Source of the DNA: a bacterium 336/3
GTDB taxonomy: Bacteria; Bacteroidota; Bacteroidia; Cytophagales; Thermonemataceae
DNA: 64,000 nt
Assembly: GCA_001281695.1 (NCBI GenBank)
Contig: LJIE01000001.1
Location: forward strand, 998,107-1,062,106
Reading direction: 5' to 3'
In this document: in pieces, positions 1-7,028 of the stretch
Position numbering within the stretch: the stretch's first letter is position 1
How the letters are laid out: the number at the start of each line of letters is the position of its first letter
The notes under the pieces: generated by a model
Seen by the model: the letters and a program-made list of their open reading frames with translations, nothing else
Told to the model about the DNA's origin: nothing
Database searches by the model: none
Made by a program: the position numbers and the translations under genes

Positions 1-344
1 AACCATAAAATGCTCATTGTAATCAGCCCTAAAACAAGAGCCAATATTAAACCACTCAACCACGTTTTTTTAGCTTCTGCCAAATCGTGTTTCTGATAGG
101 CTTGAGAAATAAGAGGAGCAATAATATTCATGCTACCAATACTGAGCATCGTAACAAGGAAAAAAGTATCGTTAGTGGCTCCTGCTGCTGCTGTTGCTAC
201 AACACCCAAATGACGAATCATGATGGTATCAATCACACCCATCAAGACTACACCCAACTGAGCTATGACAATCGGAATACTAAATAAAATAGTACTTTTG
301 ATTTCAAAACGATATAAGCGATATAAAGAATAAATTTTAGGCAT
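1..344 (-). CDS. MATE-family efflux transporter, N-terminal part (runs off the window)
   Basis: The frame reads from an ATG at 344 down to the window edge, giving the first ~114 residues of a membrane protein. After a short basic N-terminus it has a helix with Pro and Gln (SIPIVIAQLGVVLMGVIDT), the usual first helix of MATE/NorM multidrug and polyspecific exporters, followed by IMIRHLG and a second hydrophobic segment. MATE proteins are inner-membrane antiporters that expel cationic drugs or metabolites using Na+ or H+ gradients. The C-terminal ~330 residues lie outside the window. A polysaccharide flippase of the same superfamily is the alternative. No other gene lies close enough upstream to suggest a function. 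Confidence 0.75.
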   Translation of the reverse strand, partial: MPKIYSLYRLYRFEIKSTILFSIPIVIAQLGVVLMGVIDTIMIRHLGVVATAAAGATNDTFFLVTMLSIGSMNIIAPLISQAYQKHDLAEAKKTWLSGLILALVLGLITMSILW

Positions 345-380
345 AGTTATGATACTTTAAGAAGAAAATAAGCTTAAGAA

Positions 381-1331
381 CTAATCTTCTCCCAATACTT
401 TGGCTCCTTGTTTAGGTACTGTTTTCCTTGCTTCCATCCAACTCGAATTCATTTCAAAGCCTAAGATGAGTAAAAAGGCAAGTAGGTAAATCCAAAGCAT
501 CAAGGCTATAAAAGTCCCAATGGAACCATAGAGTTTGTTATAGCTCGCAAAATTTTCTAGGTAAAAAGAAAACAGATTTGTTACAAGGATGGTAGCTATT
601 GAAGTAAAAACTGAGCCCAAAGAAAAAAAGTTCCATCGCTCATGGCTTGCAGGAGCTATATAATATATCATAGAAATGGCTATAAAAAATACAGTCAATA
701 CAATGAGATATTTAAGAGCTACAATACCAATAAAAAGCCAAGCATCATTCAGAAAACCTAAATTAGCAAGCTTATTAATAGCAAAACGACTGATAATAAG
801 AGCTATAACAGAAAATAAGAATATAAAAGAAACAATGAGTGTAAGCCACAATGCCACCAAACGTTGTTGAATAAAACTTCTTTTTTTGGCATACATAAAC
901 ACACTATTGAAGGCTGCAATGAGGGCAGCCATACCATTGGTGGCAGCATACAATGCAAAAATAAAGCTGAGCGAAAGCAAGTCCGTTCGTTTATTGAGCA
1001 TAATATCATTGATAGTATCTTCTAACACACTAAAAATATCTTTTGGCAGATTATCTTTCATGAAAGAAATAACTTGCCCATATTCCAAAGGAGTGTAAGG
1101 AATCAGTGTGATTAAAAAAAGTAAAAAAGGAAAAAGAGAAAGAGTAAGGCTAAATGCTACAGAGCTTGCTCGAATGTGCAGAGCATTGTTGATGATATTC
1201 TTGAAGAAAATTTGAAGAAAAAAATGGGCAGAAACTTTAACCTTTCTGCCTACATGAAAATGATGTAGCCAAGCCTCAAAATTTTGATACCATTTTCTTG
1301 AGACAATATGTTTTTCTATTTTCTTCTTCAT
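381..1331 (-). CDS. YihY/BrkB family inner-membrane protein
   Basis: The 316-residue protein has a basic N-terminus, an amphipathic first segment and about six long hydrophobic helices. It carries the YihY hallmark ASSVAFSLTLSLFPFLLF near the first membrane helix and the family-type ending LILGFEMNSSW. YihY/BrkB (once called RNase BN by mistake) proteins are inner-membrane proteins of uncertain transport function. Length matches the family (280-320). The start sits 10 bp downstream of the NUDIX stop on the same strand, so the two are probably cotranscribed. The substrate is unknown. Confidence 0.85.
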   Translation of the reverse strand: MKKKIEKHIVSRKWYQNFEAWLHHFHVGRKVKVSAHFFLQIFFKNIINNALHIRASSVAFSLTLSLFPFLLFLITLIPYTPLEYGQVISFMKDNLPKDIFSVLEDTINDIMLNKRTDLLSLSFIFALYAATNGMAALIAAFNSVFMYAKKRSFIQQRLVALWLTLIVSFIFLFSVIALIISRFAINKLANLGFLNDAWLFIGIVALKYLIVLTVFFIAISMIYYIAPASHERWNFFSLGSVFTSIATILVTNLFSFYLENFASYNKLYGSIGTFIALMLWIYLLAFLLILGFEMNSSWMEARKTVPKQGAKVLGED

Positions 1332-1341
1332 AAAAGAAATG

Positions 1342-1944
1342 CTACACCATATTTAAAATTTTTGCAGCTTTTAGAATGCCTACCATACTGATAGCATCTG
1401 TAATTTCATCTTTTAAGACCATTTTTACTGCATCAGAAAGATGTACTTTTATAACCTCTAATTTTTCAGTTTCTTCTGGCGAACTATCAGTTTGAGTCAA
1501 GCCTTCTGCCAAGAAAACAAAGCCCTCTTCATTGGTTACAGAGTTTGATGTATGAATTCTGGCTATTTTTGTCCATTTTTCAGCAATCAGACCTGTTTCT
1601 TCTAAAAGTTCTCTTTGGGCGGCTTGTAAAAGCTGTTCTTCTATTGAAACATTGTTTTCCAAAATTTTCCCTCCACCCATTGGGATTTCCCAACAATACT
1701 CTTCTAAAGCATATCTGTATTGCCCCACAAGCCATGTATAGCCCTGTTCATCCACAGGGACAATACCCAAAGCCTTATTCTTGAAAAATACTGTCCCATA
1801 AATACCTCTGCCACCACTTGGATTAATCACCTGATGTTCTTGTACATGAATCCAAGGGTTTTCATAAATAGGCTTGGATTCTAAAGTTTCCCAAGGATTT
1901 TCAGTTGGCTTGGGCAAAGATTTACTTTTTAGCAAATTTTTCAT
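1342..1944 (-). CDS. NUDIX hydrolase, ADP-ribose pyrophosphatase-like
   Basis: The 200-residue protein has a NUDIX signature: the glycine run at 90-92, Glu103 and the REXXEEXG core at 111-118 (RELLEETG), with a slightly stretched loop between Gly and Glu. The strand before it (WLVGQYRYALEEYCWEIP) is typical of ADP-ribose/NDP-sugar pyrophosphatases, which hydrolyse nucleoside diphosphate-X compounds with Mg2+ in the cytoplasm. The start codon lies inside the 3' end of purS (23-bp overlap), indicating translational coupling within the purS-NUDIX-yihY run. Exact substrate cannot be read from sequence; ADP-ribose is the family default. Confidence 0.85.
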   Translation of the reverse strand: MKNLLKSKSLPKPTENPWETLESKPIYENPWIHVQEHQVINPSGGRGIYGTVFFKNKALGIVPVDEQGYTWLVGQYRYALEEYCWEIPMGGGKILENNVSIEEQLLQAAQRELLEETGLIAEKWTKIARIHTSNSVTNEEGFVFLAEGLTQTDSSPEETEKLEVIKVHLSDAVKMVLKDEITDAISMVGILKAAKILNMV

Positions 1945-2194
1945 TTACGGGGCTAATAGTGTATGTATAGCTTTCCATAATAGGATTAGCTAAAAGTTTT
2001 TTGCAAGCAACTTCTACCTTTTCTTTGGCTTCTGTTTCAGTTTCTGCTTCCAATTCTATGGTAAGATGCTTTCCAATACGAACATCTTTTACTTTTTCAA
2101 TACCTAAATGCCCTAAACCAAGCATAACAGCTTTTCCTTGAGGGTCAAGAATTTCTTTAAGAGGCATTACATTTATTTCGGCAGCAAATTTCAT
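1922..2194 (-). CDS. purS: phosphoribosylformylglycinamidine synthase subunit PurS
   Basis: This 90-residue protein matches PurS over its full length: N-terminal strand (KFAAEINVMPLKEILDPQG), the conserved LGHLGIEKVKDVRIGKHL region and the C-terminal KLLANPIMESYTY strand. PurS is the small subunit that bridges PurL and PurQ in the FGAR-to-FGAM step of de novo purine synthesis. Its presence implies that the host uses the three-part PurS/Q/L enzyme rather than one fused PurL; purQ and purL are not in this window. It lies 6 bp downstream of pssA and overlaps the NUDIX gene by 23 bp. Confidence 0.92.
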   Translation of the reverse strand: MKFAAEINVMPLKEILDPQGKAVMLGLGHLGIEKVKDVRIGKHLTIELEAETETEAKEKVEVACKKLLANPIMESYTYTISPVNEKFAKK

Positions 2195-2200
2195 TGTTTT

Positions 2201-2932
2201 TTATGATTTAGTAGATTTTAGATTCAAAACAATAGAAGAAATAATATACATGGCTATGATAGCAGGAACAGCTCCAAACTGAAAAATAGCTATCAAAGCA
2301 ATACTCAAAATTAAGAAAATATACTTAAATTGGTTGTTCTTCCACGAAAAATCTTTGAATTTAAGAGCAAAAAGAGGCAATTCTGCTACTAACAAATAAC
2401 ACATAAGAAGAATAAGACTGCCCAAAAACCATCTATTTGCCAATAAATCTAAGATAATCCAAGGACCAAAACCAAAATCATATCTGTATGAATGCTTACT
2501 TAAAAGTAAAGGAAAAGATGCCCAAAGCATAGCATTGGCTGGAGTAGGAACACCAATAAAAGAATCTGTCTGACGAGTATCTATATTAAATTTAGCCAAA
2601 CGCAAAATAGAAAATAAAGCTAGAAGAAAAGGAAAATAGCTTAAATAAGTATGAAATGTTGTTACAGGAGAAGAAATCAACCATAAACTTTGGGCTATAA
2701 AAGCAGGCAACACTCCAAAAGTAATAGCATCAGCAAGGGAATCTAACTGTTTCCCTATTTCCGATTTTACGTGAAGCAAACGGGCTACAAAGCCATCCAA
2801 ATAATCGAAAATAAGAGCAATGAAAACTAGCCAACATGCCATATTTATATTTCCTTGAGCTATCAGACTGATACCAATACAACCACATAAGGCATTGCAG
2901 AGTGTTAAGATATTTGGAATGTGTTTTTTCAT
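2201..2932 (-). CDS. pssA: CDP-diacylglycerol-serine O-phosphatidyltransferase
   Basis: The 243-residue integral membrane enzyme has the complete CDP-alcohol phosphatidyltransferase motif: Asp46-Gly47, Ala50-Arg51, Gly60, Asp64 and Asp68. About seven hydrophobic helices surround it. The N-terminal IPNILTLCNALCGCIGI is typical of bacterial PssA type II. It makes phosphatidylserine from CDP-diacylglycerol and serine, the route to phosphatidylethanolamine. It leads the purS-NUDIX-yihY run on the minus strand and is divergent from the aldehyde dehydrogenase, with only 56 bp between the two starts. Confidence 0.9.
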   Translation of the reverse strand: MKKHIPNILTLCNALCGCIGISLIAQGNINMACWLVFIALIFDYLDGFVARLLHVKSEIGKQLDSLADAITFGVLPAFIAQSLWLISSPVTTFHTYLSYFPFLLALFSILRLAKFNIDTRQTDSFIGVPTPANAMLWASFPLLLSKHSYRYDFGFGPWIILDLLANRWFLGSLILLMCYLLVAELPLFALKFKDFSWKNNQFKYIFLILSIALIAIFQFGAVPAIIAMYIISSIVLNLKSTKS

Positions 2933-2988
2933 AAGAAATTACTAAATTGCTGTACAAATTTGGCTAAATTTAAGTAAAACACAAACAA

Positions 2989-4428
2989 ATGCAATATATT
3001 CATAATTATATCAATGGTGAATTAGTGCCTGCTATTTCAGGAGCATATATAGATAATATTGAGCCTGCAACAGGTGTGGTTTTTTCAAAAATAGCAAGGT
3101 CTGGAGCTGAAGATGTACAAAAAGCCTACGAAGCTGGAAAAAATGCTTTTGAAAGTTGGAAAAACTTAGGAGCAGAAAAAAGAAGTCATATTCTTCTCAA
3201 AATAGCTGAACTTATAGAACAAAATGCTGACCGTTTGGCACATGCAGAAAGTCAGGATAATGGAAAACCTGTTTGGCTTGCAAAAAAAATGGATATTTGG
3301 CGAGCTTCTCAGAATATTCGTTTTTATGCAACAGCTTCGTTGCATGCCTCCAACCATACTTATCAAAATCCAGATAATATTAATTATACACTTAGAGAAC
3401 CTTTGGGAGTGGTTGCTTGTATTTCACCTTGGAATTTGCCTTTGTATCTGTTTACTTGGAAAATTGCACCAGCTTTAGCATCAGGAAACTGTGTGATAGC
3501 TAAACCTTCAGAATTGACTCCTTTTACAGCCTATTTGTTTTCAGAAATTTGTCTTAAAGCAGGTTTGCCTGCTGGGGTACTTAATATTTTACATGGTTAT
3601 GGCTACGAAGTAGGAGAAGCTATGGTTTCTCATCCCAAAATTAAAGCTGTTTCATTTACAGGTGGCACAAAAACAGGGGCTCATATTGCAGGCATTGCTG
3701 CACCCATGTTCAAAAAGCTCTCTTTGGAGTTGGGAGGGAAGAACCCTACCATTGTTTTTGCTTCAGCAGATTATAAAAAAGCTCTAGAAACTACTGTAAG
3801 AGCATCTTTTTTAAATCAGGGAGAGATATGTTTGTGTGGTTCTCGAATTTTTGTCGAAGAAAGTATTTATGAACGCTTTAGAAATGATTTGGTAGAAAAA
3901 ATAAAAAAACTGAAAGTTGGAGATCCTCAGGATGACACCAATTTTATGGGAGCTTTGGTTTCAGAAGGTCACATGCAAAAAGTGTTGTCTTACATAGAAT
4001 TAGCTCAACAAGAAGGTGGGAAAATTCTAACAGGTGGTAAAAGATTACAACCAGAAGGAAGATGCAAAAATGGATATTTTGTAGAACCAACTCTGATAGA
4101 AGGTTTGGCTTATGACTGCAGAACCAATCAAGAAGAAATATTTGGACCTGTGGCAACTATTACCCCTTTTAAAACAGAAGAGGAAGTATTACGCTATGCA
4201 AATAGTGTAGAATATGGATTAGCTTGTAGCCTTTGGACAAATAATTTATCACAAGCTCATAGAGTTGCTGGAAAAATAGAAAGTGGAATAGTGTGGGTAA
4301 ATTGCTGGTTATTAAGAGATTTACGTACACCCTTTGGTGGTATGAAAAACTCAGGTGTAGGGCGAGAGGGGGGCTTTGAAGCTCTTCAATTCTTTACAGA
4401 AGAAAAAAATGTATGTATTCAGTATTAG
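2989..4428 (+). CDS. NAD(P)-dependent aldehyde dehydrogenase, muconic-semialdehyde type
   Basis: The 479-residue protein is a complete ALDH. It has the cofactor-domain ISPWNLPL, the SFTGGTKTG loop, the general-base Glu in LELGGKNPT (about residue 247), and the catalytic nucleophile Cys281 in GEICLCGSR. The form GEICLC is characteristic of the ALDH8A1/2-aminomuconate or 2-hydroxymuconate semialdehyde dehydrogenase branch rather than of betaine or succinic-semialdehyde enzymes, so a role in kynurenine or catechol degradation is plausible. It is followed by a phosphopantetheinyl transferase after 73 bp. Substrate remains an inference. Confidence 0.88.
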   Translation: MQYIHNYINGELVPAISGAYIDNIEPATGVVFSKIARSGAEDVQKAYEAGKNAFESWKNLGAEKRSHILLKIAELIEQNADRLAHAESQDNGKPVWLAKKMDIWRASQNIRFYATASLHASNHTYQNPDNINYTLREPLGVVACISPWNLPLYLFTWKIAPALASGNCVIAKPSELTPFTAYLFSEICLKAGLPAGVLNILHGYGYEVGEAMVSHPKIKAVSFTGGTKTGAHIAGIAAPMFKKLSLELGGKNPTIVFASADYKKALETTVRASFLNQGEICLCGSRIFVEESIYERFRNDLVEKIKKLKVGDPQDDTNFMGALVSEGHMQKVLSYIELAQQEGGKILTGGKRLQPEGRCKNGYFVEPTLIEGLAYDCRTNQEEIFGPVATITPFKTEEEVLRYANSVEYGLACSLWTNNLSQAHRVAGKIESGIVWVNCWLLRDLRTPFGGMKNSGVGREGGFEALQFFTEEKNVCIQY

Positions 4429-4501
4429 ATATAAGACATTAGACAAGAGAAATAAGAAATAGGAAAATTATTTATTTACCATTTATAATTTATCATTATC
4501 C

Positions 4502-5140
4502 ATGCCTTTGTATCTCCAACAGAAATACCCAGATAATTTAGAAATAGCGATTTGGAAAGTTACAGAAACTGAAGATGAACTGTATGAAAATTTATTGGAT
4601 ATTGAAAAAATTGAATTTGGAGAGTTTGTTCACCCCAAAAAACGATTAGAATTTTTAGGAGCAAGAAATCTTTTAGCTTCTATCACCCAAAAACTTGACA
4701 TATTTTACAAAGGTATTTCTAAAGATGAAACAGGAAAGCCTTTTTTGATAGAAAACTCTTCAGAAATATCTATCAGTCATTGCCTGCCTTGGATAGGAGT
4801 AGTTTTACACCCAACAAAACCTGTGGGCATTGATATAGAACGCCCTCAAGAAAAGCTTGAGAAGGTTGCTCCACGGGTTTTTTCTGAATCAGAAATACAT
4901 TTCTCAAAAAATAATTTAGACCTGATTACAAAAATCTGGTGTGCTAAAGAAGTACTTTATAAAATTTATGCTCAAGGAGGTAACACCTTTAAAACAGATT
5001 TTTTAGTAGGTAATTTCCAAGAAGATGATGTTTCTTTTCAAGCTTCCATTATCATGCAAAATTTTCAAAAGGATTATCAAATTCATACATTCAATTTGGA
5101 AAAAGACGTTTGGGTATGTTTTGGCAAAGAATCTGAATAA
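4502..5140 (+). CDS. 4'-phosphopantetheinyl transferase (Sfp type)
   Basis: The 212-residue length and motifs fit the Sfp/Gsp subgroup. The Mg-binding residues are Asp111 and Glu113 in GIDIERP, and the second motif is W-C-A-K-E with Lys149, Glu150 and Lys154 (KIWCAKEVLYKIYAQGG). These enzymes transfer the phosphopantetheine arm of CoA to acyl, aryl or peptidyl carrier proteins. It stands alone here, with no carrier-protein or synthase gene nearby, so it may serve the fatty-acid ACP or remote clusters. The ATG at 4502 gives a normal N-terminus. Confidence 0.88.
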   Translation: MPLYLQQKYPDNLEIAIWKVTETEDELYENLLDIEKIEFGEFVHPKKRLEFLGARNLLASITQKLDIFYKGISKDETGKPFLIENSSEISISHCLPWIGVVLHPTKPVGIDIERPQEKLEKVAPRVFSESEIHFSKNNLDLITKIWCAKEVLYKIYAQGGNTFKTDFLVGNFQEDDVSFQASIIMQNFQKDYQIHTFNLEKDVWVCFGKESE

Positions 5141-5175
5141 AATTTCTAAAAAATAATTGTATATTCACAGTTATA

Positions 5176-5253
5176 AGGCAAGTAGCTCAGTTGGAAGAGT
5201 ACTCACCCAATTGTGGTAAGAGGTCGTAGGTTCAAATCCTGCCTTGTCTTCCA
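5176..5253 (+). tRNA. tRNA-like element 1 of the array (unit 1, type A); anticodon loop unusual
   Basis: It folds as a cloverleaf. The acceptor 5176-5182 pairs with 5243-5249 (7 of 7, one G-U). The D stem is GCTC/GAGT. The T arm is GTAGG, loop TTCAAAT, CCTGC. An encoded CCA lies at 5251-5253. The anticodon arm is abnormal: the best pairing is a 6-bp stem 5202-5207/5215-5220 with one C-A mismatch and loop CAATTGT. This places A at position 33 instead of the near-universal U and reads anticodon AUU. A bacterial tRNA with A33 and anticodon AUU would be odd, so I give no amino acid. Its last base is also the first base of element 2. Confidence 0.6.
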
Positions 5254-5317
5254 GAGATATAGTTTAACGGAAAAACACAAGCATGCGAAGCTTGAGGTTC
5301 AACTCCTTATATCTCTA
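5253..5317 (+). tRNA. tRNA-like element 2 (unit 1, type B), anticodon GCG, shortened T region
   Basis: The acceptor 5253-5259 pairs perfectly with 5310-5316. The D stem is GTTT/AAAC with loop AACGGAA. The anticodon arm is perfect, CAAGC/GCTTG, with loop ATGCGAA and anticodon GCG (Arg CGC). The variable loop is missing: the T stem (TGAGG/CCTTA, loop TTCAACT) shares two bases with the anticodon stem. Compared with element 6, a 6-nt block is absent exactly between two TTGAG direct repeats, which looks like a slippage deletion. Total length is only 65 nt and no CCA is encoded. It may be a decayed gene or an unusual small tRNA. Confidence 0.5.
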
Positions 5318-5334
5318 TGATATTTTATAATTTT

Positions 5335-5410
5335 GGACAAGTAGCTCAGATGGAAGAGCACTCGCCTGTCACGCTAGAGGTCATAGGTTCGAGTCCTATC
5401 TTGTCCGCCA
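5335..5410 (+). tRNA. tRNA-Asp(GUC), element 3 (unit 2, type A)
   Basis: This is the most canonical member of its type. The acceptor GGACAAG/CTTGTCC is perfect, the discriminator is G and CCA is encoded at 5408-5410. The D arm is GCTC/GAGC, the T arm ATAGG/CCTAT with loop TTCGAGT. The anticodon loop CTGTCAC has U33, anticodon GUC and C38; with G73 and the G2-C71 pair these match known aspartate identity elements. The anticodon stem CTCGC/GCTAG has a C-U mismatch at its middle pair, a defect at the same place as the mismatch in element 1. Probably a working or recently working tRNA-Asp. Confidence 0.8.
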
Positions 5411-5411
5411 G

Positions 5412-5482
5412 AGAGATATAGTTTAATGGAAAAACATAAGCGTGCCACGTTTAAAATTGAGGTTCGATTCCTTGTGTCTCTA
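5412..5482 (+). tRNA. tRNA-Gly(GCC), element 4 (unit 2, type B)
   Basis: It starts two bases after the CCA of tRNA-Asp. The acceptor 5412-5418 pairs with 5475-5481 (one U-G). The D arm is GTTT/AAAC with loop AATGGAA, a short loop typical of bacterial tRNA-Gly. The anticodon stem TAAGC/GTTTA has loop GTGCCAC with U33 and anticodon GCC. The variable loop has 4 nt and the T arm TGAGG/CCTTG has two wobble pairs. No CCA is encoded, unlike its Asp neighbour. The body is shared with elements 2 and 6, making this the likely parent of the type B series. Confidence 0.75.
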
Positions 5483-5495
5483 TTGTTTTAAAACT

Positions 5496-5568
5496 AGGCA
5501 AGTAGCTCAATTGGAAGAGCACCTACTCAACACGTAGGGGGTTGTAGGTTCAAATCCTGCCTTGTCTT
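5496..5568 (+). tRNA. tRNA-like element 5 (unit 3, type A), anticodon-loop reading AAC
   Basis: The acceptor 5496-5502 pairs with 5561-5567 and is identical to element 1. The D stem is GCTC/GAGC, the anticodon stem CCTAC/GTAGG is perfect, and the T arm is identical to element 1. The loop is TCAACAC, so position 33 is C rather than U and the anticodon reads AAC (Val GUU), with an A34 that bacteria normally use only in tRNA-Arg(ACG). After the discriminator the sequence is CAC, not CCA. The fold is good but the decoding loop is non-standard, so the amino-acid identity is left open. Confidence 0.6.
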
Positions 5569-5572
5569 CACG

Positions 5573-5643
5573 GAAGATGTAGCTTAAAGGAAAAGCACAA
5601 GTTTGCTAAGCTTGAGATTGAGGTTCGATTCCTCACTTTTTCC
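5573..5643 (+). tRNA. tRNA-like element 6 (unit 3, type B), anticodon GCU in a Gly-like body
   Basis: The acceptor 5573-5579 pairs with 5636-5642 with one U-U mismatch and one wobble; an extra G5572-C5643 pair is possible. The D stem GCTT/AAGC has loop AAAGGAA, the anticodon stem CAAGT/GCTTG has loop TTGCTAA, and the T arm TGAGG/CCTCA is perfect. The anticodon GCU would be serine (AGC/AGU), but bacterial tRNA-Ser has a long variable arm and this one has only 4 nt (AGAT). If charged at all, it may be charged according to its Gly-like body or not as serine. Confidence 0.6.
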
Positions 5644-5663
5644 ATTTTTTTTATAAAAATGCT

Positions 5664-7028
5664 ATGAAAGAATATCCTTTTACACTCCAAGAATGGGAAA
5701 TCTGTCTGAAAGTTTTAGAAACTCTCAAAGAAAATCCTTTTGAAAATCCTGATAACCAGAGATTTAAAACACTCATTACTGCTATTCATAAGAAAGCAAA
5801 AAAAGAAATTAGAAAAGAAGAATATGAAGTAAAAAAGCTTGAAGATATTACTAAAATTCAGCAAACGGTTATTATCTCAAAAGCACAAGACAATAGCACT
5901 TTGTATGCTCATGAGTACACACCTAAAAATCAGGATTTTCAAGACCTTCATATCCCTAAAAGTTGCTATGCTTGTGGGGTAGAATACACAAAACTGCATT
6001 TTTTCTATCATAAATTATGCCCTGACTGTGCTGAAGCCAATTACAAATGCAGGCAATTAGAACCCGATTTTGAAAATTATCAGGTTGTCCTTACAGGAGG
6101 AAGGGTAAAAATCGGTTATGCAACAGCTCTTAAATTTTTGAGAGCCAAAGCAAATGTATTGGTTACTACTCGTTTTCCAGCTATAGCATTGGAGCAATTC
6201 TCAAAAGAACCTGATTTTGAGCATTGGAAGGATAATTTAATGATGTATGGTTTGGATTTGCGAAATGTCAAAAGTGTATATCAGTTTGTAGAATATTGTA
6301 AAAAGAATCTTAAATCTTTAGATATTTTAATCAATAATGCTGCTCAAACAATTAGATATACTTCTGAGTACTATCAGCCACTTATTGAACACGAACAAAA
6401 ACAATATTCTTTACTACAAAATCCTAAGCTTTTACCCAACCAGACACCTATCCATACAGAATTGAGTAAAGAACAATTACCTGATTTTTTAGAATTGGAA
6501 AATATCCAAGTGAATCGTTTTGGGCAACCCATTGATTACAGAGAAAAAAATAGTTGGAACTCTACCCTTGAGGAAATTGGTTTGGAAGAGCTTTTAGAAG
6601 TGAATTTTATCAATCATATTTCGCCTTACATTCTTATTTCCGAATTAAAGCCTTTGATGTTGCAAAGTGCTCATAAAGAGAAACATATTATCAATGTAAC
6701 CTCTTCAGAAGGACAGTTTAGTTATGCCAATAAAACGGTTTTCCATCCACATACCAACATGACAAAAGCTGCTCTCAATATGCTTACCCGAACTTCTGCA
6801 AGCGATTTTATCAAGAATAATATTTATATGAATGCTGTGGATGTAGGCTGGATTTCAACAGGAGCAAATGAAGAAAAACGCAATCGTTTGTTTGAAAATC
6901 TTCAAATTCCACCCTTAGATTCCGTAGATGGGGCAATGCGTATTGTAAAACCCATACTTGATATCAGAGATGGTGATACAGAGTTATATGGTAAACTGCT
7001 TAAAAATTATCAGATTGTAGAATGGTAA
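5664..7028 (+). CDS. SDR-like Rossmann oxidoreductase with an N-terminal Cys4 zinc-ribbon extension
   Basis: Residues 1-138 form an extension with a helical, Lys/Glu-rich part and a probable zinc site Cys101-x2-Cys104 and Cys119-x2-Cys122. The SDR domain follows: TGGRVKIG (144-151) fits the TGxxxGIG cofactor loop and DILINNAAQ the NNAG motif. At the active site the family's Tyr-x3-Lys appears as Thr-x3-Lys (TNMTKAALNM), so the catalytic Tyr is missing although the serine-bearing NVTSSEG strand is present. The protein may be a binding or altered-chemistry SDR. At 454 residues it is much longer than a normal SDR (~250). It starts just after the tRNA array and ends at a strong terminator. Confidence 0.8.
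   Translation: MKEYPFTLQEWEICLKVLETLKENPFENPDNQRFKTLITAIHKKAKKEIRKEEYEVKKLEDITKIQQTVIISKAQDNSTLYAHEYTPKNQDFQDLHIPKSCYACGVEYTKLHFFYHKLCPDCAEANYKCRQLEPDFENYQVVLTGGRVKIGYATALKFLRAKANVLVTTRFPAIALEQFSKEPDFEHWKDNLMMYGLDLRNVKSVYQFVEYCKKNLKSLDILINNAAQTIRYTSEYYQPLIEHEQKQYSLLQNPKLLPNQTPIHTELSKEQLPDFLELENIQVNRFGQPIDYREKNSWNSTLEEIGLEELLEVNFINHISPYILISELKPLMLQSAHKEKHIINVTSSEGQFSYANKTVFHPHTNMTKAALNMLTRTSASDFIKNNIYMNAVDVGWISTGANEEKRNRLFENLQIPPLDSVDGAMRIVKPILDIRDGDTELYGKLLKNYQIVEW

Larger units (their letters stand above)
5176..5643 (+). repeat. tandem array of three ~160-bp tRNA-pair units
   Basis: Type A elements begin at 5176, 5335 and 5496 (steps of 159 and 161 bp). Type B elements begin exactly 77 bp after each type A element. 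Acceptor stems, D arms and T arms are conserved within each type, while the anticodon arms differ completely. This is best explained by tandem duplication of an Asp-Gly tRNA pair followed by change concentrated in the anticodon arm. The spacers between units are short AT-rich runs of 13-17 nt. No intrinsic terminator with a strong GC stem is seen; the array ends in a T run at 5645-5654 just before the SDR gene. Confidence 0.85.

Noticed and set aside
5176-5643. Regular repeats resembling a CRISPR array
   Set aside because: The repeating units fold into tRNA cloverleafs, spacers are not uniform 30-40-bp unique segments and no cas genes are present.
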